Assembly (NCBI RefSeq): GCF_014489575.1
Contig: NZ_CP060789.1
Span: 434,001-498,000 of the forward strand
Direction of reading: 5' to 3'
From: Tessaracoccus defluvii
GTDB taxonomy: Bacteria; Actinomycetota; Actinomycetes; Propionibacteriales; Propionibacteriaceae
Length of the DNA stretch: 64,000 nt
Below the pieces are notes generated by a model. That model was not told the origin of the DNA, did not search any database, and saw nothing but the letters and a program-made list of their open reading frames with translations. Every line of letters begins with the position of its first letter. Positions within the stretch are counted from its first letter, which is position 1. Below, in pieces: positions 38,131-47,243 of this stretch. The position numbers and the translations under genes were made by a program.

Positions 38131-38386
38131 GGTTTCCGCGCAAGCGAAGGTGGCCGCTGCGGTGATCTGCGTGGACTGGCCGGTCCATAGGATCGCGCCG
38201 AGGCCGATCGCCAAGATCGAGACGAAGACAACGACCAGGCCGACGACGTAGCAGCCCACGGGGGAACCGGAAAGACTACGACCTGGCTGCGAGGAACATT
38301 TCGGGCTATGGGAAGATCAAACAAGCCCGCGATGCAGCGAAGCATGCAGGCGAAGAAACGGAAGACGACGGAGAATGGGAACCAGC

Positions 38387-39034
38387 ATGAAGATCGTGGC
38401 GCTAGTGCTGCTCGGGCTGGTGGCACTCACTGGATGTTCGGCCGGCGGCGACAAAGCGTCAGGTCCGGGCACCTCGAGCCCGTCGCAGACAGTTCCATCC
38501 CTGCCAACAGAGCGATCGGCGGTTGGCGAGATGTGTGGGATCGAAGCGAAGTCGGCATCCAACCAGAGGGCCGTCCTTCCGTTGACCCTCTTCTCTTGCC
38601 AAAGCACGACGGAGTGGCTGGCAGCCGTTGAGGCCGCATCCTTCCAGACATCTCCAGAGTTTCTGGCGGCGACCTGCAAAGGTCAGGACATAGCGCCAGT
38701 CTGTGCGGACGCGATCGAGACCGGCTTGCTGCAGTCCACCGGTAATGACAGCGTCGCGAGGCTCAAGGCGGCCGCCGCGTGGTGCGGGGTAGAGACGGGC
38801 GTAGCTGACGGCGGCTCCAGTCTGTCCTTCGTCGCCAAGGGGCAGGATGTCGGGGTAATCCCGGAGTGCGTGCTGGTTAAACTCAAGGCGCCCGATTTTG
38901 TCATGACCCACCTGGGGTCAACGCGGGCGATGGACGGACAACAGACCGACGAGTGGGGCGACCTTGAGGCTCGTTGGACCTACCACCCGGACGCCGGCGT
39001 GAACATGACGATCATCGATCGCGCTCGCATCTAG
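38387..39034 (+). CDS. Hypothetical lipoprotein of the island
   Basis: 215 aa. The signal MKIVALVLLGLVALTGC ends in a clear lipobox, then comes a Ser/Pro linker (KASGPGTSSPSQTVPS). The remainder has six further cysteines spread through the chain and no family I recognise. Lower GC and less biased codons than surrounding genes. An in-frame ATG at 38375 is an alternative start. The 256 bp before it hold no convincing gene. Confidence 0.65.
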   Translation: MKIVALVLLGLVALTGCSAGGDKASGPGTSSPSQTVPSLPTERSAVGEMCGIEAKSASNQRAVLPLTLFSCQSTTEWLAAVEAASFQTSPEFLAATCKGQDIAPVCADAIETGLLQSTGNDSVARLKAAAAWCGVETGVADGGSSLSFVAKGQDVGVIPECVLVKLKAPDFVMTHLGSTRAMDGQQTDEWGDLEARWTYHPDAGVNMTIIDRARI

Positions 39035-39069
39035 CCGTAGGCATAGCGCAACTTCTGTCTGATCCTCCT

Positions 39070-39080
39070 GCCACTCTGTG
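39070..39080 (+). repeat. Right 11-bp direct repeat of the small island
   Basis: GCCACTCTGTG, identical to 36910-36920, located just after the lipoprotein gene and before the integrase remnant. Confidence 0.5.
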
Positions 39081-39136
39081 GGCATGGGGGATCAGGGACT
39101 CGTCGCGCGACGGGGCGTCGAAGAAACTGGGGACCA

Positions 39137-39674
39137 TGACCAAGCCTGCGATGGTCGGTGTCGTCGTCGGCGCCGTGACGTGGGCCATGCTGCAGGACAT
39201 GGTCTTCGCCTGGGTGTCGGCCGGGTACGCGCCGCGCACTGTCCACACCGCCTGCAGCTACGTGTCGTCGATCCTGCGTGAGGCCCGCTTCGACGGGCTC
39301 CCATGATGGACGCTGTGCCGGGGACGGCGGTCGTCGAGGCGCTGCTCGAGCGTCGCGAGGACTTCGGTGCGGGCGCTGACGGGTTGTGTTTCGGGGCCGG
39401 GGTGCGCGGATGTCCAGGGGCCCGGTCGGATGTGTGTGGGCTCGGTATCGGGGTGTGACCGGTGGCCAGCCGGGGAGGGGTGGCATCAGTTGCGCCATTA
39501 CCATGCGTCGAAGTTGATCGCCGACGGCATGTCGGTGGTGGCGGTGGCGGCCCGGTTGGGGCACTCGGATCCGACGGAGACGTTGAAGACGTGGACGCGG
39601 CGTTCGAACCGACGCCAGCCGCGGACTCGGTAGATGCTGCGGACTATGTGCGGACCGGCGACGCGGCCAACTAG
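39137..39674 (+). pseudogene. Decayed tyrosine recombinase/integrase
   Basis: Pieces of one integrase in three frames. A SAM-like core-binding segment (AWVSAGYAPRTVHTACSYVSSILREARFDGLP) comes first. Next a short GADGLCFGAG stretch, where the catalytic-domain start with the first Arg is missing. Then HQLRHYHASKLIADGMSVV and ARLGHSDPTETLKT carry the HxxR and the GH motif. After that the segment with the Tyr nucleophile is gone: the text jumps to VDAAFEPTPAADSVDAADYVR and the stop. It cannot be active. It ends about 28 bp from the 3' end of rnpB. Confidence 0.8.
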
Positions 39675-39701
39675 CATCCCCCGTTGTCGGAGGCGGGTTG
39701 G

Positions 39702-40071
39702 GGGACGAGACGGCCGGTAAGCCGGATTCTGTCGACGGATGATCATCTATCTGAGGCCCACCGTTGCCGGTGCGCTCATGCAACCTACCCGGGCGCCTCG
39801 CGCGAGCAGCGCTCAGGCGGCGTCCGCAGCCGGCCCTGGGGCCGGCCTTCTTGGTCTTGCTCCGAGTGGGGTTTACCTAGCCACCCCAGTCACCTGGGGT
39901 GCTGGTGGTCTCTTACACCACCGTTTCACCCTTACCTGTCGCCAGGCGGTTTGTTTTCTGTGGCACTGTCCCGCGGGTCGCCCCGGGTGGGCGTTACCCA
40001 CCACCCTGCTCTGTGGAGTCCGGACTTTCCTCAGCTATTGCTAGCCGCGATCATCTGGCCGTCTCGTCCGG
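39702..40071 (-). ncRNA. rnpB: RNase P RNA, bacterial class A
   Basis: On the minus strand the 5' part reads GAGGAAAGTCCGGACTCC, the most conserved RNase P sequence (CRI), followed by ACAGAGCAGGGTGGTG. Near the 3' end is ACAGAATCCGGCTTAC, the CRV partner. The ends pair as helix P1: GGACGAGACGGCC with GGCCGTCTCGTCC. It cleaves tRNA 5' leaders with RnpA. Ends are set by P1 pairing and may be off by a few bases. Confidence 0.97.
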
Positions 40072-40092
40072 GAACGAGTGTAGCGGACCCGC

Positions 40093-41019
40093 TCAGGCGT
40101 CCCGCGCCACCCGGAACCCGAGGTGTGTCGTGGCCGAGTCCTCGGACTGTGGGGAGCGGGCCGCTGGACGGTAGCGCAGGCAGTACTCCGGGGCGCACAG
40201 GTGCGAGCCGCCCTTCACCACCCGCCGGGTCGCGGACGGTGTCGCCGTCGGCTCCTGGGCCGCAGCGCGCAGCGCGGCGACGTCCGCCCCACAGGCACAG
40301 CCGCCCGGGTCGGGCTGCCCGTCGTAGAGGTCGCCCGTCCACTCCCAGACGTTGCCGATGGTGTCGAACAGGCCGTAGCCGTTGGCGGGGAAGGCCCCGA
40401 CGGGGCTCGTGCCCACCCAGCCGTTCGCCCCCTCGTTCAGGTACGGGAACCGCCCCCGCCACGTGTTCGCCATCAGGACGCCTCTGGGATCCCGCTCCTC
40501 GCCCCAGGCGTACGGCGCCGGCCGATTGCCACCGCAGGCCGCGAACTCCAGTTCATCCTCGGTGGGGAGCCGGCCGCCAGCCCACCGGGCATAGGCGACG
40601 GCGTCCGCGTAGGCGACCTGCACCACAGGATGGTCGGGTCGTGCCTCCTCACCGGTTCCCCGGGGGTGACGCCAGTTCGCGCCCGGCACCCAGCGCCACC
40701 ACTGGCGCCAGTCGCCCAGGTCGACCGGGCCCGCGGTGGGGGTGAACACCAGCGAGCCGGGCGCCCGCTCAGCCGCTGGAAGATGCGGGAACTCCGCCTC
40801 CGAGAGCGGGCGTTCCGCCACCGTCAGATGCCCGGTGGCCTCGACGAACGTGGCGAACTGTCGATTCGTGACGGGGGTGGTGGCCAGCTGGAAGGCAGCC
40901 ACCGTGCGTTCCCGCGCCGGCGCCTCGTCGGGATAGAAGTCGTCGGAGCCCGAGATGAAACTCCCACCCTCTAGCGTCACCCAGCGGGGGCCGCCCGCAG
41001 GGGCCAGGTCGTCGCCCAT
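40093..41019 (-). CDS. Formylglycine-generating enzyme (SUMF1/FGE family)
   Basis: 308 aa. VTLEGGSFISGSDDFYPDEAP start, ATTPVTNRQFATFVEATGH and RLPTEDELEFAACGG are family hallmarks. The C-terminal GGSHLCAPEYCLRYRPAARS keeps both copper-binding cysteines (Cys275 and Cys280, five apart as in human FGE), so it should be a true oxidase that converts Cys to formylglycine in type I sulfatases, not merely an FGE fold. No sulfatase lies in this window. ATG at 41019 chosen: AGGAGG stands 8 nt upstream. Not preceded by a signal peptide. Confidence 0.92.
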   Translation of the reverse strand: MGDDLAPAGGPRWVTLEGGSFISGSDDFYPDEAPARERTVAAFQLATTPVTNRQFATFVEATGHLTVAERPLSEAEFPHLPAAERAPGSLVFTPTAGPVDLGDWRQWWRWVPGANWRHPRGTGEEARPDHPVVQVAYADAVAYARWAGGRLPTEDELEFAACGGNRPAPYAWGEERDPRGVLMANTWRGRFPYLNEGANGWVGTSPVGAFPANGYGLFDTIGNVWEWTGDLYDGQPDPGGCACGADVAALRAAAQEPTATPSATRRVVKGGSHLCAPEYCLRYRPAARSPQSEDSATTHLGFRVARDA

Positions 41020-41065
41020 GGCCGTTCCTCCTACCTGTGCCGCTGCCGGCACGCGCACACCATAG

Positions 41066-41914
41066 CTACTGCCCGAGGATCTGGGTGATCCTGCCGTCCA
41101 GGTCGCCCATCACCGCAGGATCCTGCGTGAGGTCGCCGACGTGTTCGCCGGACAGCGCCACCAGCGCGACCCGGTCACCCGCGCGCACCCAGTACTCGAC
41201 GGACGCCTCCGTCGACTCAACCCAGGTGACGCCACCGTCGAGGGAGAACTGCACGAACACCCCGGCCGCGAGACGCTCCTCGCCGGGCCCCTCCGGGGTC
41301 TCCAGGACCGGCACGACGCGGTGCAGCCGATCTCCGTCCGCCACGGGCTCCCGGTCGACGCCGGCCTGGCATCCTTCGAGCGCTGTGCGGAGTTCCTGCA
41401 TGAAGGCTCCGGCCGCGTCGGCGTCCCGGAACAGCAGCACGGATTCGACCTCACCGGTGGTGGGGGCGCCGAGCTGCATCGTCCGTCCGGCCCGCAGCGC
41501 GCCGAGCGTCGTGAGCGAGAGGCCCTGCCGGTCACACTGCAGCGGGTAGGGGGCCTCTGTGACGGTGACGTCGGGAGTAGCGGTCGCGCCATCGAGCGGC
41601 AGGCGGAGGGCATCGACGGTGCCGTAGCGGCCCGGGAGCCGCGTCAGATCGGTCCAGGCGGCGGGCGTGGTGACGGCGACGGTCGGGGTCTGCGTCGGAT
41701 CCGCCGGCACCGCGTCGCGGCCGGGGAGAAGCGCGGCGCCGATCCCGATGCCGCCCGCGATGAGGACGACGGCCAGGGCGCCGACGACCCGGCGGCGACG
41801 GCGGATCCCCGTACCGCGGCGGATCACGGTGTCGGCGAGGGCGGAGTCGTCGCGGGGGGCGACGTCGACGGCGGAGAGCTCGCGGCGGAGCTCGGCCTCA
41901 TCCATGGGAGTCAT
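41066..41914 (-). CDS. Membrane protein coupled to a SigE-type sigma factor
   Basis: 282 aa. A cytoplasmic N-terminus (about 40 residues) is followed by one transmembrane helix (VVGALAVVLIAGGIGIGAALLP) and an extracellular domain of ~210 residues. Its ATG overlaps the stop of the sigma-factor gene by 4 bp (ATGA). Such partners often act as anti-sigma factors or targets, but I see no zinc anti-sigma motif. The outer domain has two Cys (LQCD and EGCQ). Function not recognised. Confidence 0.7.
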   Translation of the reverse strand: MTPMDEAELRRELSAVDVAPRDDSALADTVIRRGTGIRRRRRVVGALAVVLIAGGIGIGAALLPGRDAVPADPTQTPTVAVTTPAAWTDLTRLPGRYGTVDALRLPLDGATATPDVTVTEAPYPLQCDRQGLSLTTLGALRAGRTMQLGAPTTGEVESVLLFRDADAAGAFMQELRTALEGCQAGVDREPVADGDRLHRVVPVLETPEGPGEERLAAGVFVQFSLDGGVTWVESTEASVEYWVRAGDRVALVALSGEHVGDLTQDPAVMGDLDGRITQILGQ

Positions 41915-42441
41915 CGGAGGTTCCTCCTCGTGAGTTGCGCGGCCTCTGCCCGCGTACGGAGCCGGGCCAGCGCCCGGGAACAGGTCGACTTGACGGTGCC
42001 GACGGAGCAGCCGACGGTCTCGGCGACGTCGTCCTCGGCGAGGTCGTGGTAGTAGCGCAGGACGATGATGGCGCGTTCCCGGGGGCTGAGCGCGGCGAGC
42101 TGCTCCACGATGAAGGTCTGGTCATCGACGGCCCCGAAGGCGCGCTCCGCAGTAGGATCCGCCCAGCGCTCGCCGCCGTCGAGGGTGACGGTCCGGTAGC
42201 GTCGACGACGCCAGCGGTCGGTCGCCAGGTTCACGAGCACGCGGCGCGTATACGCCGCGGCCGTCGCCGGCACCACCCGCTGCCAGCCGAGCCAGGTGCG
42301 CACGAGGGCGTCCTGCAGCAGGTCCTCGGCCGCGCCGGTCGACCCCGTCAGCAGGTAGGCGGTCCGCCGCAGCGACGGCGAGTGGGCCGCCACGAACGCG
42401 GTGAACGCCTCGTCGGTGTCGTTGCCTTCCATACCCACCAT
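41911..42441 (-). CDS. SigE-family RNA polymerase sigma factor (ECF-like)
   Basis: 176 aa. Region 2: FTAFVAAHSPSLRRTAYLLTG, AEDLLQDALVRTWLGW and AYTRRVLVNLATDRWRRRR. Region 4: LSPRERAIIVLRYYHDLAEDDV and VGCSVGTVKSTCSRALARLR. This matches the actinobacterial SigE group (TIGR02983). It is cotranscribed with a membrane protein that probably controls it. A second ATG four codons in (MEGNDTDEAF) is an alternative start. Confidence 0.93.
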   Translation of the reverse strand: MVGMEGNDTDEAFTAFVAAHSPSLRRTAYLLTGSTGAAEDLLQDALVRTWLGWQRVVPATAAAYTRRVLVNLATDRWRRRRYRTVTLDGGERWADPTAERAFGAVDDQTFIVEQLAALSPRERAIIVLRYYHDLAEDDVAETVGCSVGTVKSTCSRALARLRTRAEAAQLTRRNLR

Positions 42442-42487
42442 GACGTGCGCCGGGCCTCCCAGGTTGAGTGGGATTCTCCGCCCCTGC

Positions 42488-43336
42488 TCAGGGCAGGGTC
42501 AGGATCTCCGCGCCGTCGTCAGTGACGACCAGCGAGTGCTCGAACTGGGCGCAGCGGGAACCGTCGCGGGTGACGACGGTCCAGTCGTCGTCCCACTGCT
42601 CGGTGTCCGGGCTGCCCAGCGTCAGCATGGGCTCGATGGTGAAGGTCATGCCCGGCCGGAGCACCGTGTCGACGCGCGGCTCGTCGTAGTGGAGGATCAC
42701 CAGCCCGGAGTGGAACGCGGTGTGGACGCCGTGGCCGGTGTAGTCGCGGACCACGCCATAGCCGAACCGCTTCGCGTACGCCTCGATGACGCGGCCGATC
42801 ACGGAGACGGGCCGGCCGGGGCGGACCGCCTTGATGGCCCGGTTCAGCGCCTCCTGGGTGCGTTCGGTCAGCAGACGCGACTCCTCGTCGACGTCGCCGC
42901 AGTAGAAGGTGGCGCAGTTGTCGCCGTGGACGCCGTCGAAGAAGGCGGTGCAGTCGATCTTGACGAGGTCGCCGTCCTCCAGCGGCCGCAGGTCGGGGAT
43001 GCCGTGGCAGATGACCTCGTTGACGGAGGTGCAGATCGACTTCGGGAACCCGCGGTAGCCGAGCGTCGACGGGTAGGCGCCGTGGTCGAGCATGTATTCG
43101 TGGGCGACGGCGTCGAGCGCGTCGGTCGTCACCCCGGGGGCGATGGCCTTCGCTGCCTCGTGCATCGCCTGCGAGGCGATCCTTCCCGCGACCCGCATGC
43201 GCTCGATCACGTCGGGCGTCTGGACATCGGAACCCTCGTAGCGGCGCGGCCCGGGCCGGCCGACGTACTCGGGGCGCGGGATGCTGCGGGGGACATCGCG
43301 CAGCGGGGTCACAGGATGCTGGAGTACGGGGTTCAC
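42488..43336 (-). CDS. map: Methionine aminopeptidase, type I with N-terminal extension
   Basis: 282 aa. Metal ligands are Asp128 (VKIDCT), Asp139 (HGDN), His202 (TGHGVH), Glu235 (FTIEP) and Glu266 (QFEHS); His111 is the substrate-contact His. The ~35-residue N-terminal extension ([11 protein letters not shown]) is the SH3-ligand-type linker of actinobacterial MapB proteins. It removes initiator Met from new proteins. The usual actinobacterial map between adk and infA is absent from the infA region here. Confidence 0.96.
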   Translation of the reverse strand: MNPVLQHPVTPLRDVPRSIPRPEYVGRPGPRRYEGSDVQTPDVIERMRVAGRIASQAMHEAAKAIAPGVTTDALDAVAHEYMLDHGAYPSTLGYRGFPKSICTSVNEVICHGIPDLRPLEDGDLVKIDCTAFFDGVHGDNCATFYCGDVDEESRLLTERTQEALNRAIKAVRPGRPVSVIGRVIEAYAKRFGYGVVRDYTGHGVHTAFHSGLVILHYDEPRVDTVLRPGMTFTIEPMLTLGSPDTEQWDDDWTVVTRDGSRCAQFEHSLVVTDDGAEILTLP

Positions 43337-43355
43337 GGCCGCCAGTCTAGGCCGC

Positions 43356-44255
43356 TCACCCGACGGTGAGCGTGCGCAGGGCGCCGTCGATCTCGGCGGC
43401 GTTGGCGTCGTCGCCGATGGTGGCGATGCTCACAGCCACCTGGTAGCCACCCTCGATCTCCCGGAGCACGACCGTGACCTCGTCGCCCGGCACCGAGACG
43501 CCGTCGTGCAGCTGTGGCTCGGGCAGCCACACCGCGCTGCGTACCAGTTCGACCGGCGCCGTGCCCAGCGTGGTGGGGGCGCCGTCGACGTACTCCCACG
43601 TCGACCCTGGGGCGAACTGGGTCTCGGCCACCGCCAGGCATGCGGCGACCTCCTGCCCGGCGACGACGGGATCGGCGGAGAAACCGTCGTCGATCGAGAT
43701 CGTCCCAAGCATGAGCACGCTGGCCCATCCGGTGAGGACGGCCCGCGACGACGAGGCCGCATTGCTCAGCCAGAGGGGGACCGGGCCGTTGCCCCAGTCC
43801 GTGGAGGGCAGCGTGAGCGCCAGGCCACCGGCCGCGAGCTCGCCGCCGGGCCCTGCCGCCAGCTGGCCCCAGGTCGCGTTCGTGCAGGTCTCCAGCAGCG
43901 CCGGTGACAGCTTGATGGAGGAACCGGGCTGCGGGGCGGGCGAGGCCGTCGGCGTCGGATCCGGCGTCGCCGACGGCGACGGTGATGGGGAAAGGACCGG
44001 GGACGGTGAGGAGGCGGGGGGCGTCGACATCGTCGGCGTGCGTGTCGACACCACGGTCGGTTGTGCTGGCCCGTCGAGCAGTGGCGGGATGAAGAGGAAA
44101 CCGGCGACCACCAGGGCGGCCGTGCCCAGGACGGCGATGAGGATCAGCGGGATGGACACGCCCCGCTTCGGCCGCGTGTCCGGAGCCCACTGGTGACCGT
44201 CCCAGTAGCGCTCGCCTTGGCCGTAGGGATCGTCGTACCAGCCGGGTCGCACCAT
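43356..44255 (-). CDS. DUF2510 membrane-anchored protein, copy 1
   Basis: 299 aa. The N-terminal DUF2510 box ([21 protein letters not shown]) is cytoplasmic. A transmembrane helix ([22 protein letters not shown]) and a Thr/Ser/Pro linker lead to an extracellular domain of ~180 residues that contains [24 protein letters not shown]. It is a paralogue of the next gene upstream. Function unknown; the outer domain may sense or bind something at the envelope. Confidence 0.75.
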   Translation of the reverse strand: MVRPGWYDDPYGQGERYWDGHQWAPDTRPKRGVSIPLILIAVLGTAALVVAGFLFIPPLLDGPAQPTVVSTRTPTMSTPPASSPSPVLSPSPSPSATPDPTPTASPAPQPGSSIKLSPALLETCTNATWGQLAAGPGGELAAGGLALTLPSTDWGNGPVPLWLSNAASSSRAVLTGWASVLMLGTISIDDGFSADPVVAGQEVAACLAVAETQFAPGSTWEYVDGAPTTLGTAPVELVRSAVWLPEPQLHDGVSVPGDEVTVVLREIEGGYQVAVSIATIGDDANAAEIDGALRTLTVG

Positions 44256-44286
44256 GGCGGTAGCGTAGGCGACCCTGCGGCCAGGC

Positions 44287-45132
44287 TCAGCCGTCCCAGC
44301 GAAGCGACTCGAAGACGGGCTGGACCTCTCGCTGGTTCTGGGCGTGGTCGATCGTCACGCAGGAGACGTAGACGGCGAGGCGGTCCTCGTCCGGCGTCGT
44401 CACGACGACGATGTCGACCGTGTCGCCCTCGATGTCGTTGGCCTGCTGGTTGCCCACGTACACGTTGGACGTGAGCCGCCACCCGATGCGGCCGGTCACC
44501 ATGACCTCCTCATTCCAGAGGATCTCGCGCTTGGTGAAGCCGAGGAACATGCCGGAGGAGGCCATGCAGGTGACGAACTGTTCCGCGGCCGCGGAGGGGG
44601 AGGCGGCGAAGCCGTCGGAGATCTTGATGTAGCCGACGCCGACGTTGCTGATCCAGCCGGGCGCGATGCTGCGGATCATCGAGTTGGAGTCGTGCAGCCA
44701 GTCGATGTAGGTCGGGCTCTCGATCCATTCCTTGCCCTGCGGACGCGCGATCGACAGGCCACCCCCGCTGAGCCGCCCGTTGACGACGTCGGAGCGCGGC
44801 GTGTCGAGGGAGACGGGGCAGTCGATGGGCTTTCCGAAGCCGGTCTCCACCGGGGTGGGCGTGGGCGTCTCGGAGGGATCCAGCTCGTTCCACTGCGGCC
44901 CGGTCGGGCGGGAGGTGCGGGTGTCCTCGGGCGCGGCGAGGATCGGCGCGATCGTGCGGGGGACCACGAGGATGCCGATGATGATGGCAGCCACCGCCGC
45001 CAGGGCCACCGCGAGCGTGATCCAGCCGTTGGGTCGTCTCCGGGGGGCGCCGGTGTCGGCCCAACGCTGACCGTCCCAGTAACGACGGCCCTGAGGAGCC
45101 GTCGGATCTGCGTACCAGCCCGGTTGTGCCAT
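44287..45132 (-). CDS. DUF2510 membrane-anchored protein, copy 2
   Basis: 281 aa, with the same order as its neighbour: DUF2510 box (QPGWYADPTAPQGRRYWDGQ), transmembrane helix (ITLAVALAAVAAIIIGILVV) and outer domain with IKISDGFAASPSAAAEQFVTCMA, which lines up with the copy 1 segment. The tail GDTVDIVVVTTPDEDRLAVY is mirrored in the decayed third copy. Function unknown. Confidence 0.75.
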   Translation of the reverse strand: MAQPGWYADPTAPQGRRYWDGQRWADTGAPRRRPNGWITLAVALAAVAAIIIGILVVPRTIAPILAAPEDTRTSRPTGPQWNELDPSETPTPTPVETGFGKPIDCPVSLDTPRSDVVNGRLSGGGLSIARPQGKEWIESPTYIDWLHDSNSMIRSIAPGWISNVGVGYIKISDGFAASPSAAAEQFVTCMASSGMFLGFTKREILWNEEVMVTGRIGWRLTSNVYVGNQQANDIEGDTVDIVVVTTPDEDRLAVYVSCVTIDHAQNQREVQPVFESLRWDG

Positions 45133-45183
45133 GCCGACCAGCTTACTGGGCCCCCGGTGCGCTCCCCGGAGACGAAGACGGCG

Positions 45184-45380
45184 TCAGCTGCGGCGGAGCG
45201 ACTCGAGCGCCGCCATCGCCTTGTCGCGCCGCGCGACGTCGTCGATGGGAGCCTCTGTGTGGAAGATGGTCAGCCGGTCCGCCACCCCGAGGTCGAGGAC
45301 GAGCACGACCACCTCGTCGCCGACCACCGGCGGACGGCGCCGGGCCGCTCCGGGTCCGGGTACCAGCCTGCTGTCGCCAT
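45184..45380 (-). pseudogene. Decayed third DUF2510 gene
   Basis: Begins ATAGWYPDPERPGAVRRW, the DUF2510 start, then jumps within a few codons and into another frame to VGDEVVVLVLDLGVADRLT and ALESLRRS, which match the very C-terminus of copy 2. The transmembrane helix and nearly all of the outer domain (about 220 residues) are gone. A single internal deletion explains it. Confidence 0.65.
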
Positions 45381-45447
45381 GCGCCCCAGAGCAGGGCAGG
45401 CGTCGGCCTGACACGCGCCTGTAACATCCGCGCGGCAGACTGCCGAC

Positions 45448-46772
45448 ATGGATAGGCAGACTGAGTTCGTCCTGCGCTCCATGGAGGAGCGCGGCATCCG
45501 GTTCGTGAGGCTCTGGTTCACTGACGTACTGGGGTCGCTCAAGTCCGTGGCGATTGCGCCGGCCGAGGTGGAGGGCGCGATTAGCGAGGGCGTCGGATTC
45601 GACGGCTCCGCCATCGAGGGCTTCGCCCGACTCTACGAATCGGACATGGTGGCGCTCCCCGACCCGTCGACGTACCAGGTGCTCCCGTGGCGCCAGGGTG
45701 GTCGGTCGACCGCCCGCATGTTCTGCGACATCAAGCTCCCTGACGGCTCCCCGAGCTTCGCCGACCCGCGCAACGTCCTCAAGCGGGCGATGCAGCGCGC
45801 CGGTGACATGGGCTTCACGTTCTACATCCACCCGAGATCGAGTTCTTCCTGTTGCGGTCGCTGCAGCCGCCGGAGCCGCTCGACGACGGCGGATATTTCG
45901 ACCACACCACGCTCGGCGACGGCACCGACTTCCGGCGCGACGCGATCACGATGCTCGAGCAGATGGGCATCTCGGTCGAGTTCAGCCATCACGAGGCGGC
46001 GCCCGGCCAGCACGAGATCGACCTGCGCTACGCCGACGCCCTGACGATGGCCGACAACGTCATGACGTTCCGCGTCGTCATCCGCGAGGTCGCCGTCTCC
46101 CAGGGCGTGCACGCGACGTTCATGCCCAAGCCGTTCACGCAGCACGCCGGTTCAGGCATGCACACGCACATGTCGCTGTTCGAGGGCGACACGAACGCCT
46201 TCTACGACGCGACCGACCCGTACAACCTGTCGAAGACGGCGAAGCACTTCATCGCCGGCCTCCTGCGGCACGCGCCGGAGATCACCGCCGTCACCAACCA
46301 GTGGGTCAACTCGTACAAGCGGCTCGTCAGTGGCTCCGAGGCCCCGTCGTACGCCTGCTGGGGTCGCGCCAACCGCTCCGCGCTGATCCGCGTCCCGCAG
46401 TTCTCACCCGGCAAGACGTCGTCCGCGCGGATCGAGTACCGCGCCGTCGATCCGGCGGTCAACCCGTACCTCGCCTATGCCGTCCTGCTCAACGCCGGCC
46501 TCAAGGGCATCGAGGAGGAGTACCCGCTGCCCGAGGAGGCCGAAGACGAGGTGCGTCGCCTCAGCGACCGTGAGCGTCAGGCCATCGGCATCGAGGAACT
46601 GCCCCGCAACCTCGAGGGCGCCATCCGGCTGATGGAGAACTCCGAGCTCGTCGCCGAGACCCTCGGCGAGCACGTCTACGAGTACTTCCTGCGCAACAAG
46701 CGCGAGGAGTTCGCCGCCTACCGCCAGCAGGTCACGCCCTGGGAACTGGAGCGCCACATCCGCGTCATGTGA
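45448..46772 (+). CDS. glnA2: Glutamine synthetase, type I, GlnA2-like; one frameshift
   Basis: About 441 aa. Catalytic signatures include FDGSAIEGF, PGQHEIDLRYADAL, MPKPFTQHAGSGMHTHMS and ANRSALIRVPQ. One C is missing in CACCCGAG near 45831; restored it gives FYIHPEIEFFLL with the metal-binding Glu. Around the adenylylation loop there is no Tyr (EYPLPEEAEDEVRRLS), so unlike GlnA1 it should not be controlled by GlnE. It is separated from glnE by one small convergent gene. The glnA2-glnE neighbourhood is standard in actinobacteria. Confidence 0.94.
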
Positions 46773-47187
46773 CGAGCGGGAACCCCGCCGCGGCCTCCCC
46801 GGCGTGGACCCCGCTCATGTCGACGGTGGCGTCGGCCCACGCGACCCGGCCGACGGCCAGGTCGATGAACGTCTCCGGCGACATCTCCACCACGTTCGGC
46901 GGCGTGCCCCGCGTGTGGCGGGGGCCGGTCCCGAATCCGAGCTGGACGGCGGCGAACGGCGGCACCCGCACCTCGATCGATGCGCCCGGGTGGCGTTCTC
47001 CCAGCAGCGCGCAGCCGGCCCGGCAGACGGCGGCCTGCAGGTCGCGGCCGAGCGGGGCATCCGTGGCAGCGGCCCGCAGCAGCAGCGCCGTCAGATCGGG
47101 ACGGCGGCGGGACAGCTCGAGGTCGAGCTGATCGGCCGGGACGAGCTCGCGCAGGGCGGCGACGACCTTCGGTGTGGGCTTGAACAT
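46765..47187 (-). CDS. SCP_3 family protein (bacterial sterol-carrier-protein orthologue)
   Basis: 140 aa from the ATG at 47187 (MFKPTPKVVAAL). The family core is ASIEVRVPPFAAVQLG followed by GPRHTRGTPPNVVEMSPETF, which is diagnostic for SCP_3 (PF17844). Putative lipid-binding fold; function unknown. The 3' end overlaps the convergent glnA2 by 8 bp, and it is divergent from glnE across a 56-bp gap. Confidence 0.88.
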   Translation of the reverse strand: MFKPTPKVVAALRELVPADQLDLELSRRRPDLTALLLRAAATDAPLGRDLQAAVCRAGCALLGERHPGASIEVRVPPFAAVQLGFGTGPRHTRGTPPNVVEMSPETFIDLAVGRVAWADATVDMSGVHAGEAAAGFPLVT

Positions 47188-47243
47188 GGTCGACCCAGGA
47201 TAGTCGGGCCCATCGGCGCGCCCCACCCCGATACTGTTGGCCC

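Noticed and set aside
37957..38259. Minus-strand frame with a hydrophobic start (MGCYVVGLVVVFVSILAIG) behind the HSDR_N_2 gene
   Set aside because: Most of it is antisense to the C-terminus of that gene and there is no ribosome site before the GTG; possibly the broken end of a membrane protein, but not supportable.
38308..38631. A plus-strand frame starting MGRSNKPAMQRSMQAKKRK before the lipoprotein
   Set aside because: Overlaps the lipoprotein gene in another frame; the lipoprotein has a clear signal peptide and this frame has no domain.
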